Origin: Streptomyces sp. Tue6028
Lineage (GTDB): Bacteria; Actinomycetota; Actinomycetes; Streptomycetales; Streptomycetaceae
Assembly: GCF_002300165.1 (NCBI RefSeq)
Contig: NZ_MLCE01000038.1
Location: 1 to 37,487, forward strand
Direction of reading: 5' to 3'
Length of the DNA: 37,487 nt
Position numbers and translations under genes: made by a program. Position 1 is the stretch's first letter, and each line of letters starts with the position of its first letter. A model generated the notes under the pieces. That model did not search any database. It was not told where the DNA came from and was given only the letters and a program-made list of their open reading frames with translations. Of the stretch, positions 8,545 through 15,648 are shown piece by piece.

Positions 8545-10158
8545 GTGTTCAAGAAATGGCACGGCAACCCATGGGCGATCCTCGTCACGCTCTCCCTGGG
8601 GTTCTTCATGACCCTGCTCGACCTGACGATCGTGAACATCGCGATCCCCGACATGGGCCAGGACCTGGGCGCCTCCCTCGACGAGATCCTGTGGGTCGTC
8701 AACGCCTACACCCTCGCGCTGGCCGTCCTGCTGATCACCGCGGGCCGGCTCGGCGACCTGCGCGGCAAGCGGAATCTGTTCATGGCGGGCGTCGCCGTGT
8801 TCACCCTCGCCAGCCTGGCCTGCGCCCTCGCGCAGGACCCCGCCCAACTGATCGCCTTCCGCGCGGTCCAGGGGCTGGGCGCGGCGCTGCTCATGCCGCA
8901 GACCCTGTCGATCATCACGGAGGTGTTCCCGGCCGACCGGCGAGGCGCCGCGATGGGTGTCTGGGGCGCCGTCGCGGGGATCTCCGGCGCGCTCGGACCG
9001 ATCATCGGGGGAGCGCTCATCACCCGGCTCGACTGGCGGTGGATCTTCTTCGTCAATCTTCCGCTCGGGGTGCTCGTCCTGGCCCTCGCCGCGGCGGTCG
9101 TTCCCGCTTCCCGCCGCACCGTGCGCCACCGCTTCGACACCCCCGGCGTGCTGCTCGCCTCAAGTGCCCTGTTCTGTCTGGCCTTCGCTCTGACGGAGGG
9201 ACAGCGCTACGACTGGAACGGCTGGATCCGGTCACTGTTCGGCGCGGCGGCGGTGCTCTTCGCCGGGTTCCTGCTGCACGAGCGCGGCCGGCAGAACCGT
9301 GATCCGCTCGTGCCGTTCTCGCTCTTCAAGGACCGCAACTTCACGCTCGTCAACCTGGTCGGCATCACGGTGTCCTTCGGCGTCATCGGGTTGTTCCTGC
9401 CGCTGACGATCTACCTCCAGTCGGTGCTGGGCTTCAGCGCGCTCAAGTCCGGCCTCGTGCTGCTGCCCCTGGCCCTCGGCTCGTTCGTGACGGCCGGCCC
9501 CGCCGGTGTCCTCGCCGACAGGATCGGCGGCAAGTTCATCCTGATGGCCGGCCTGCTGGCCTGGGCCGCCGCACTGTTGTGGATCGTGGCCGTGGCGGAC
9601 GCCGGGTCCGGCTGGACGACGGTCGCCTTTCCGCTCCTCCTGGCCGGGCTGGGGGCGGGCTGCACCTTCACACCGATGGCCACGGAGGTCATGCGCAACG
9701 TCCCGGTCCGGTTGTCCGGAGCCGCCTCGGGCGTCAACAACGCGCTGCGCCAGGTGGGTTCCGTGCTCGCGGGCGCCGTCGTCGGTGCCGTGCTCCAGGC
9801 GCAGCTCGCCTCCTCGCTCACCGACCAGGCCCGGGAGCGCGCCGGACAGCTCCCCGCCCCCTACCGGGACGGCTTCGTCGCCGCCTTCTCCGAGGCGGAA
9901 TCCGACGTCGGAGCCCGGCAGTCGGCCGCCGCGCCGTCCGGTGTGCCGCACGGTGTCGCCGACCGCATGCGGGCGCTGGGCGGTCAGGTCTTCGGCCACG
10001 GCTTCGTCGACGCGATGGGCCCGGCCCTCCTGGTCTCCGCCGGAGTCCTGCTGACGGGTGCCCTCGCCTGCCTGGCCGTACGCCGTCATCGCGGGCCGTC
10101 CGCGAACCCGCACGCCCTTCCCGTGTACGAGCCCGAACTGGAGGAAGCCACCTCATGA
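8545..10158 (+). CDS. MFS drug exporter, DHA2 (14-TM, EmrB/QacA) family
   Basis: 537 residues, proton-driven multidrug efflux of the inner membrane. Segments typical of the family are visible: a first helix ending in TLLDLTIVNIAIP, the WVVNAYTLALA helix, GRLGDLRGKR between helices 2 and 3, and the motif-C-like helix GAVAGISGALGPIIGG. I chose the GTG at 8545 because AGGAGA lies eight bases upstream; the open frame extends 40 codons further but that part has no membrane or family features and covers the divergent promoter region. The stop overlaps the next ATG (ATGA), so the exporter and hemerythrin-like protein are translationally coupled. The substrate is unknown. The operon faces the ECF41 sigma factor and probably belongs to its regulon. 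Confidence 0.93.
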   Translation: MFKKWHGNPWAILVTLSLGFFMTLLDLTIVNIAIPDMGQDLGASLDEILWVVNAYTLALAVLLITAGRLGDLRGKRNLFMAGVAVFTLASLACALAQDPAQLIAFRAVQGLGAALLMPQTLSIITEVFPADRRGAAMGVWGAVAGISGALGPIIGGALITRLDWRWIFFVNLPLGVLVLALAAAVVPASRRTVRHRFDTPGVLLASSALFCLAFALTEGQRYDWNGWIRSLFGAAAVLFAGFLLHERGRQNRDPLVPFSLFKDRNFTLVNLVGITVSFGVIGLFLPLTIYLQSVLGFSALKSGLVLLPLALGSFVTAGPAGVLADRIGGKFILMAGLLAWAAALLWIVAVADAGSGWTTVAFPLLLAGLGAGCTFTPMATEVMRNVPVRLSGAASGVNNALRQVGSVLAGAVVGAVLQAQLASSLTDQARERAGQLPAPYRDGFVAAFSEAESDVGARQSAAAPSGVPHGVADRMRALGGQVFGHGFVDAMGPALLVSAGVLLTGALACLAVRRHRGPSANPHALPVYEPELEEATS

Positions 10159-10763
10159 GCATCGACCTCACCGTGATGTACGCCGCCCACGACGCCTTCC
10201 GGCGGGACCTGGAGCGGCTCGGCAAGGCGGCCGCGGACGGCACCGCCTTCTCGGCGCCGGTCCGGGCCGGCTGGGAGAACTTCAGGAAGCAGCTGCACAT
10301 CCACCACACGGCCGAGGACAGCGACCTGTGGCCGCGCGTGCAGCGCAAGGTCGAGGGGCGCCCCGAGGACCTCGCGCTCCTCGCGGAGATGGAGGCGGAG
10401 CACGGCCGGCTGGATCCGCAGCTCGCCGCCGTGGACACCGCCCTGACGGACCGGCTGGACGAACTACCGGAACTCGTCCGGGCGTTGACCATCACCCTCG
10501 ACGATCACCTGGCACACGAGGAGAGGAGTGCTCTGCCCCTCGTCCAGGAGGTGCTGACCCCCGCCGACTGGGGCGCCTTCACCGGGCGCATCCGCGAGAC
10601 GCAGGGGCTGCGCGGGGCGGCTCTCTTCGTGCCCTGGATCGTCGACGGCGCCCCGCCCGCCGACCGCGCCGCCTTCTTCGGCACCATGCCGCCACCGGTG
10701 CGTGTCCTCAACCGCCTGTTCTGGGAGGCCGGTTACCGCAGGCGCGGGCTGTGGCAGACCTGA
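10155..10763 (+). CDS. Hemerythrin (HHE) cation-binding domain protein
   Basis: 202 residues. A four-helix hemerythrin-like bundle is indicated by metal-ligand motifs: H in YAAHDAF, HIHHTAEDSDLWP, EMEAEHGRLD and DDHLAHEERSALP. Such proteins bind a diiron centre and sense or carry O2, NO or peroxide; in actinobacteria many are small soluble proteins of unknown role. The second half (about 140-202), with FVPWIVDG and NRLFWEAGYRRR, is typical of the actinobacterial version. It is coupled to the DHA2 exporter upstream by an ATGA overlap and followed by a strong hairpin, so it ends the operon. Sharing a control region with an ECF41 sigma factor and a cytochrome b suggests a redox or respiratory stress function, which is inference. 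Confidence 0.9.
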   Translation: MSIDLTVMYAAHDAFRRDLERLGKAAADGTAFSAPVRAGWENFRKQLHIHHTAEDSDLWPRVQRKVEGRPEDLALLAEMEAEHGRLDPQLAAVDTALTDRLDELPELVRALTITLDDHLAHEERSALPLVQEVLTPADWGAFTGRIRETQGLRGAALFVPWIVDGAPPADRAAFFGTMPPPVRVLNRLFWEAGYRRRGLWQT

Positions 10764-10798
10764 CCGGACCGTGGCCGACCGCGGGCCACGGAGGCGGA

Positions 10799-10829
10799 CG
10801 GGCCCCGGCTCCCGAGCTGCCGGGGCCCG
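10799..10829 (+). terminator. Rho-independent-like hairpin after hemerythrin gene
   Basis: Perfect 11-bp stem (CGGGCCCCGGC and its complement) with a 9-base loop, 35 bases after the stop. There is no U-tract, as is usual in streptomycete terminators. Confidence 0.7.
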
Positions 10830-11245
10830 GGCGGACGTGGGCTCCCTCCGACCGCCGGAAGTTCGCTGCCGGGCAAGGTCCGCGCGCCGAGCGTCTGCCT
10901 CGGTCGCGGGCGACGGAGCGGGCCGGGCGGTCGCGTGCGTCGACGGCGCCCTGTGCCGGGTGGCCGGGTGGCCGGCAGGGTCCGTGCTCGGCAGGCACCC
11001 CGTGTCCCGGTGGGCCCGTGGCTGGTGGGCCGCGTGTCCGGGTGGCCATCTGTCCGACGGGCCCGTGGTCGGGAGTCCGAGCCTCGGCGGTCCACGCCAG
11101 GGTGGGCCCGTGCTCGGGGAGCCCTTGCCCGCACGCCCCGTACCCGGGGAGCTCCGTACTCGGCAGGCCCTGTGCCCGGGTGAGTGCCTGGGCGGTCCCT
11201 GCCCGCATTGCTGCGTGTCCAGGTGGCCGGTGACGGCGTGGCCCC

Positions 11246-11380
11246 GGACTCGCCCCGCGTCCGGGCGGCCCGTGCCGCGGAGGTCCCGCTCTCGACGGGC
11301 CCGCGTCCGGGGGCCCGTGCTCCGGAGGTCCGGTTCTCGACGGGCTCGCGTCCGGGGGCCCGTGCCCCGGCGGCCCCGCC
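11246..11380. repeat. Three degenerate 45-bp tandem repeats
   Basis: Copies start near 11246, 11291 and 11336. The last two share CTCGACGGGC/TCGCGTCCGG followed by GGGCCCGTG; the first is more diverged, with a one-base shift inside. They form the most regular part of the surrounding repeat tract and lie 200-330 bases upstream of the next gene. Confidence 0.65.
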
Positions 11381-11579
11381 CCCGACAGGCCCCCCGCCCC
11401 CGGGCGGCCCCACTCCCCGGTGGCCCCGTTCCCGCGGGTCCGATTCCTTTCGCGGTCGAGCCCGGTCCGTCTGTGCAGGACCGTCCGGGTTCCCGGCGGT
11501 CCGGCCGTCGGCCCCGGGTCCGTCCTCCGGACGGAGCCGAGCCCGCCGACGGGCCGGCCCTTCGAACAGGAGCGACCCC

Positions 11580-12152
11580 ATGAACGCGAACCCCGCCGTA
11601 CTCGGCGATCAGCTCGCCCGCGCCGCCCGCGGGCTGCTGGCCCACGCCGGGCGGCCCGCACTCGACGGCAAGCGTGAACTTCCCACGCCCTGTGCCGACT
11701 TCGACGTCCACCGGCTCGGCGAACACCTCCTCGGCACGCTCGTCACGGGCGAGTACGCCGCGGCGAAGGAGCCGGTGCCCGCCGACGCGCCGACGACGCT
11801 GAACCAGCCGCCCTGGGTGGTTTTCCCGCCGCTCGTCGACCGGCTCGTCGCCGCCTGGAGCGAGCCGGACGCCTGGCAGGGCGACACGCCCTTCGGCCCG
11901 GACACCTGCCCCGCACGGTTCGCCGGGGTGATCACCATCATGGAGCTGACGGTGCACGGCTGGGACCTGGCGACCGCCACCGGTCAGCCCTTCGCCGCGG
12001 ACGACGACGTGATCGCCACCGCGACGGCCGTCGCCACGCGGATCGCCGACGGTGCCCGCGCCGGCGGGGCCTTCGGCCCCGAGGTCGAGGCCGCCCCCGA
12101 CGCGACGCCACTGGAGCGGCTGCTCGCCCTCACAGGGCGGAAGGCCGCCTGA
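11580..12152 (+). CDS. TIGR03086-type metal-binding protein (DinB/mycothiol maleylpyruvate isomerase fold)
   Basis: 190 residues. The arrangement follows the TIGR03086 family: an N-terminal four-helix DinB-like bundle with TPCADFDVHRLGEHL, a central FAGVITIMELTVHGWDLA segment, and an AFGPEV region near the C-terminus. His residues in VHRLGEH and ELTVHGWD are candidate metal ligands. Relatives include mycothiol-dependent maleylpyruvate isomerase; the reaction of this subgroup is generally unknown. The ATG at 11580 was chosen over upstream in-frame starts because GGAGCG precedes it and the upstream residues are translated repeat DNA. It appears monocistronic and ends in a perfect hairpin. Confidence 0.85.
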   Translation: MNANPAVLGDQLARAARGLLAHAGRPALDGKRELPTPCADFDVHRLGEHLLGTLVTGEYAAAKEPVPADAPTTLNQPPWVVFPPLVDRLVAAWSEPDAWQGDTPFGPDTCPARFAGVITIMELTVHGWDLATATGQPFAADDDVIATATAVATRIADGARAGGAFGPEVEAAPDATPLERLLALTGRKAA

Positions 12153-12158
12153 CCGACC

Positions 12159-12192
12159 GGCGCCCGCCCCGATGACCTCACGGGCGGGCGCC
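12159..12192 (+). terminator. Hairpin terminator after TIGR03086-type gene
   Basis: Perfect 11-bp stem (GGCGCCCGCCC and complement) with a 12-base loop, starting six bases after the stop codon. Confidence 0.7.
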
Positions 12193-12319
12193 CGACGGAG
12201 CCGGGACCGTCGGTCGGCAGCCTCGTCGACGCCATGGACGGGACACGAGCGGACGGCCCGCGCCCCGCCGTTTCGGTGCCCGGCGGGTACCGCCGCCCGT
12301 AGCCGCTGACCAGCGGATA

Positions 12320-12354
12320 TTTACGAGTAAGTACCCGCGCGGTACCGTGATGGC
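12320..12354 (+). promoter_or_regulatory. Leaderless promoter with nested palindromes for the toxin-antitoxin pair
   Basis: TTTACG (12320-12325), 17 bases, then TACCGT (12343-12348). The ATG follows after six bases with no ribosome site before it, so the mRNA is probably leaderless. TTAC-GA-GTAA (12321-12330) overlaps the -35, and GTACC-N5-GGTAC (12331-12345) overlaps the spacer and -10. Both are plausible sites for an autorepressing antitoxin. Confidence 0.55.
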
Positions 12355-12600
12355 ATGCCAGCTCTCAACGTGGAGTTCAGCGACCGCGAGCTAGAGGACC
12401 TGCGGCAGATCGCCAAGGAACGCGGTACGTCGATGAAGGCCCTCGTCCGGGAGGCCGCCGCGGCCGACATCGTGCGGCACCGGGCGCTCCAGGAGGGCGC
12501 GGAGGTGTTCCGCCGCTTCTTCGCCGCGCACGCGGACGAGTTCGCCGCGGCCTTCCCCGAGGACGAGCCGCCCGCCCGGCATGAAGGACGGGTCGCCTGA
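12355..12600 (+). CDS. Antitoxin, ribbon-helix-helix-like (partner of Doc-like toxin)
   Basis: 81 residues. The N-terminal segment (LNVEFSDRELEDLRQIAKERGTS, 4-26) reads as a short beta strand followed by two helices, the ribbon-helix-helix plan, and the acidic C-terminal part would bind the toxin. This protein plus a Doc-like partner is a recurrent pair in Streptomyces. Antitoxins of this type usually neutralise the toxin and repress their own promoter. The toxin ATG lies three bases after this stop, so the pair is co-transcribed. No ribosome site precedes the ATG; see the leaderless promoter entry. Confidence 0.8.
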   Translation: MPALNVEFSDRELEDLRQIAKERGTSMKALVREAAAADIVRHRALQEGAEVFRRFFAAHADEFAAAFPEDEPPARHEGRVA

Positions 12601-12603
12601 CCG

Positions 12604-12981
12604 ATGGCACCCGTCATCCACATCGACGTGCCCTGGCTGCTCCAGCGTCACGAAGAGGTCCTGCCCGACCAACCCGCGGTCAACGACTTCTCCGCGCTCG
12701 TCGCCGCCGTCGCCCGGCACCGCGTGGACCCGCCCCGCCTCGGCGTCGACTCCGACCCGGCCTGGCGGGCCGCGGCGCTGCTGCACACCCTGGCGCTGCT
12801 CAAGCCGCTGCCGGCCGCCAACGCCCGCTTCGCCTGCTCGGCGGCGGTGGCGTACATGTTCGTCAGCGGCGTCGGCATCGACCCGCCCTACGGCGCACTG
12901 GTCGATCTCACCCGCGACCTCGTCTCCGGCAAGGCCGACGTCTACGGCGCGGCCGACCGCCTGCGCTCCTGGCAGATCTGA
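12604..12981 (+). CDS. Doc/Fic-family-like toxin with degenerate active site
   Basis: 125 residues, the size of phage P1 Doc. The all-helical layout and the segment around NARFACSAAVAYMFVSG match the Doc/Fic fold, with the C-terminal LVDLTRDLVSGK helix. The family catalytic motif HxFx[D/N]GN[K/G]R aligns to residues 67-75 as KPLPAANAR: Asn73 and Arg75 are kept, but the catalytic His is Lys67 and the Phe, Asp and Gly are replaced. Canonical Doc phosphorylates EF-Tu and Fic proteins AMPylate targets; without the His neither reaction is expected by the known mechanism. It may be inactive, use other chemistry or act by binding. AAGGACGGG upstream and the three-base gap support tight coupling to the antitoxin. 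Confidence 0.75.
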   Translation: MAPVIHIDVPWLLQRHEEVLPDQPAVNDFSALVAAVARHRVDPPRLGVDSDPAWRAAALLHTLALLKPLPAANARFACSAAVAYMFVSGVGIDPPYGALVDLTRDLVSGKADVYGAADRLRSWQI

Positions 12982-13545
12982 GACTCCGGTGCCGAAGGGG
13001 GGCCGCGAGGTCGGGGCCGCCGCCCGGTCCGGGCCCCGCCCTCGGGGCCGCCGACCGAGGGCGGGAGGATCGGGGTCGGCGGCCGGTTTCGCGCGGGAGA
13101 GCCGCCGTCCTGCGCGGGGCCTCCGAGAAGGGCCGATTCCAGTGGACTACGGAGTTCCGCGCGCCGGGAGCGTGCGAGGGGCTCCGGCGCGTGCGCCCGG
13201 TTCACACGGGGCGCGTCGAATTTCGAAAGCCGGTGCGAGCGCGGCGAGTTGCCGCAGGATCTGACTTTATTTCAATGAGCCTGATGTTGCTCAAGTGCCT
13301 TGTTGGCCGTGAGCGTGTTGTGCGAGGGTGAACTCCCTGCGCCGGGCCAATGGCCGGGTCTGAACCGCTGTTCGCCATTCCGAGTCGTCGGCGGGCTCAA
13401 AAAGCCCCTGACCGGCGGTCGTCGTGCGGCCTTCGTCCTCGCCGTTTTCCCGACGCACCGTCAAAAAGGTATGCACCGACCAGCCTCCTTTTTCGGCGGT
13501 CAGGAATTCTGTGTGCCACCTTGCACCTCGGAAGGAACCCGCTCC
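12982..13545. other. 564-bp intergenic region
   Basis: It holds the toxin-side terminator (13035-13065), then an AT-richer patch (about 13205-13310) that is the likeliest promoter area for the lectin-domain gene, although no clear -35/-10 pair was found. A small GGGCT-N5-AGCCC repeat lies at 13393-13407. The frame upstream of 13546 is open back to 13300 but has no ribosome site or coding character. Confidence 0.5.
13035..13065 (+). terminator. Hairpin terminator after toxin-antitoxin pair
   Basis: Perfect 11-bp stem (CCCGCCCTCGG and complement) with a 9-base loop, 53 bases after the toxin stop. Confidence 0.6.
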
Positions 13546-15501
13546 GTGCGCACCCCCCACCCCCCTCGTCCCCCTTATCCGCCCGGTGGCGTTCCCGGTG
13601 AATCCGACGAGAGTCTCGCCGCCCGGCTGAGAGGCGCGGCGCAGGACGACGCCGCCCACCCCGTCGCCCTGCTGATGGCCCGGCACTGGCAGTCGGCTCA
13701 CGACTACGCGGTCATCTGCCTCGCCTCCTCGGCACCCGCCGCCTCCATGGTGACGGCGACCTCCTTCCACCGGGCGCTCGACCGCCTCGGGGAAGGCGAC
13801 TCGGCGATCGCCCTGCGGCCCGAACTCCTCGTGGACGTACGCGACACCGTCAGGGAGTGGTCCGCGGACGACCGGATAACCGGTGTTCTGCCGGACCTGG
13901 GGAAACCCGCGGGGGGCCGCGGCATGCGCGCCGCGAAGTCCATGACGGCCGAAAATCGCAAGCTGGCGGAGCGTGCTTTCCATACTCTGCCGGGACTGTC
14001 CCGGTGCCTTCTGTGGCACACCGAGGTCGAGGCGGAGCCCATATCCGTACCGGCTGGTCTGTCGGGCATGGACACCGACATCGCGTCGGCCGCCCTGGAG
14101 CAGGCCCGCGAGCAATTCCGTGAGGGCTGTGTACGCGCCCACCGGGAACTCGCGCCCAGCAAGGAATGCGGCTTCTACAACCGCCTCCTCGACGTGCCGA
14201 TCCGCCGGGGCGGCGCCCTGCTTCCCGATGTCCGGCAGCATCTGGCGGAGTGCTCGTACTGCCGGCACGCGGCAGAACAACTCGGCCATTTCGAGAGGGG
14301 GTTGGGATCGCTGATCGCCGAAGCCGTGCTCGGCTGGGGCGCACAGCGCTATCTCGACTCACGCCCCGGGCGTGCGGGACAGCGCTTGCGCCCCCGTGGT
14401 GGTACCCCCTTCGGCGGACGGCTTCCGGGGAGCGGCGGGCGTCCCGGTGGCGGAGCCCGCCGCGGCGACGGGCACGGCGCGGACGGACGGCCGGGAACCG
14501 GCGGGCGCCAGGGCGGCGGTGGGCGGCACCGCCTGCTGGGGCAGTTCCCCACCCCGGGCCGCGGGGCGGCCCGGCAGGGCGAGGTCCCTCCCAAGGCCGT
14601 GCTGACCGGCGCCGGGCTGTCGGCCGTCCTCCTCGCGACCGTCCTCGCGGCCGGTCTGTGGCCGCACGACGAGGGAGGTGCCGACCCCGCGGCCTCCACG
14701 GGCGCCGGCAGCAGCCACAGCCTGTCCGAGGCCCCCGGCTCCCGGACTCCGTCGGCCGCCTCGTCGCCGCCCACTTCGGCGGGACTGCCGACGGGCGCCG
14801 AGCAGACCCGGCTGCGCAACCTCGCCGCAGACCTGTGCCTGGACATCAGGGGCGGCAACGCGAAGCCGGGCGCCGAGACCGAACTCGCGGTGTGCTCGTC
14901 GGCCTGGACCCAGCAGTGGTCGTACGAGTACGACGGACTGCTGCGCAGCATCGCCGATCCCGGGCTGTGCCTGGACTCGCACGCCGACAACGGTGTCGTC
15001 CTGCTGCAACGCTGTGTCGCCGAGAACGCGGCGCGTGGCAAGGACATGCGTTACGACCTCACCGTGCAGGGCGAGTTGCTGCCCCGCCGGCGCGACGGAC
15101 TCGCCGTCGCGCCGGCGTCGGACGACCCCGACACCGACGTCGTGGTCAAGGTCCGCGACGGCTCCGACGAGCAGCGCTGGCGCACCGACTCCCCGTCGGA
15201 CCGCCCCAAGTCGCTGTCGGTCGCGGGCACCTCCGGCCCGTCGGCCCCGCCCGCGAGCGACGAGCCCACCGTCGAGGACACTCCCGCGCAGCCGGGCGAG
15301 GGACACGGTGAGCCGTCCGCCGAGGTGCCGGCCGACCCCGGGCCCACCGCGGCACAGCCCTACCAGGAGCCGCGCGCGGTGGCCGTCGGCGACGGCCACG
15401 ACGACGCGGACCCGCAGTCCGTGCTGCCCCTCGGCCTGTCAGGACTCGTCGACGACGCGGGGCTCCAGGATCGGGAGGCCGCGGCCGCGACCGCACCGTG
15501 A
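13546..15501 (+). CDS. Membrane protein: sigma-like N-terminus, zinc-finger motif, TM helix, ricin-type lectin domain
   Basis: 651 residues from GTG 13546 (GGAAGGA ten bases upstream); the 82 upstream codons look non-coding. Residues about 19-105 resemble a degenerate sigma-70 region 2 (DESLAARLRG, a helix with MARHWQSAHDYA, then RPELLVDVRDTVREW). At 232-239 there is His-x3-Cys-x2-Cys, the zinc-binding pattern of ZAS anti-sigma factors. A Gly/Arg-rich linker (about 270-345) leads to a single transmembrane helix (351-372). Outside follow a Ser/Pro-rich stalk and a ricin B-type domain (about 422-550) with CLDIRGGN, QQWSY and CLDSH repeats. The C-terminus is disordered. The arrangement suggests a carbohydrate- or wall-sensing protein with a cytoplasmic regulatory part. 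It is a known streptomycete architecture as far as I can recall, with no established function. No partner sigma gene adjoins it. Confidence 0.8.
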   Translation: MRTPHPPRPPYPPGGVPGESDESLAARLRGAAQDDAAHPVALLMARHWQSAHDYAVICLASSAPAASMVTATSFHRALDRLGEGDSAIALRPELLVDVRDTVREWSADDRITGVLPDLGKPAGGRGMRAAKSMTAENRKLAERAFHTLPGLSRCLLWHTEVEAEPISVPAGLSGMDTDIASAALEQAREQFREGCVRAHRELAPSKECGFYNRLLDVPIRRGGALLPDVRQHLAECSYCRHAAEQLGHFERGLGSLIAEAVLGWGAQRYLDSRPGRAGQRLRPRGGTPFGGRLPGSGGRPGGGARRGDGHGADGRPGTGGRQGGGGRHRLLGQFPTPGRGAARQGEVPPKAVLTGAGLSAVLLATVLAAGLWPHDEGGADPAASTGAGSSHSLSEAPGSRTPSAASSPPTSAGLPTGAEQTRLRNLAADLCLDIRGGNAKPGAETELAVCSSAWTQQWSYEYDGLLRSIADPGLCLDSHADNGVVLLQRCVAENAARGKDMRYDLTVQGELLPRRRDGLAVAPASDDPDTDVVVKVRDGSDEQRWRTDSPSDRPKSLSVAGTSGPSAPPASDEPTVEDTPAQPGEGHGEPSAEVPADPGPTAAQPYQEPRAVAVGDGHDDADPQSVLPLGLSGLVDDAGLQDREAAAATAP

Positions 15502-15562
15502 GAGCGAGGGCGCGACCGCAGCGTGGGCGCGGCGCGACGCCACCGTGAGTCGCGGCCCGACA

Positions 15563-15599
15563 CCGGCCTGACCCCGGCGTGACGCCGGGGTCAGGCCGG
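15563..15599. terminator. Bidirectional terminator, perfect 17-bp stem
   Basis: CCGGCCTGACCCCGGCG, loop TGA, then the exact complement. It lies between the convergent lectin-domain gene (ends 15501) and hydroxyacid dehydrogenase gene (ends 15649) and can serve both. Confidence 0.85.
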
Positions 15600-15648
15600 C
15601 CCCGTGCTGAACCCCGCGCCGCGGCCTCAAGGTGCCGGGGCGACTGCT

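Larger units (their letters stand above)
10764..11579. other. 816-bp non-coding, very GC-rich tract
   Basis: No gene with believable codon use was found on either strand. It begins with a terminator (10799-10829) and continues as degenerate repeats rich in GGCCCGTG- and GGTGGCC-like words, ending with three clearer 45-bp copies (11246-11380). Open frames across it exist only because stop codons are rare at this GC level; their translations are low-complexity Gly/Pro/Arg strings with no start signal. The ribosome site of the next gene (GGAGCG) closes the tract. Confidence 0.7.

Noticed and set aside
10464..11957. Long minus-strand open frames (up to 497 codons) over the repeat tract and neighbouring genes
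   Set aside because: They are antisense to the hemerythrin and TIGR03086-type genes, have no ribosome site, and translate to low-complexity Pro/Gly/Arg strings; stops are simply rare at this GC content.
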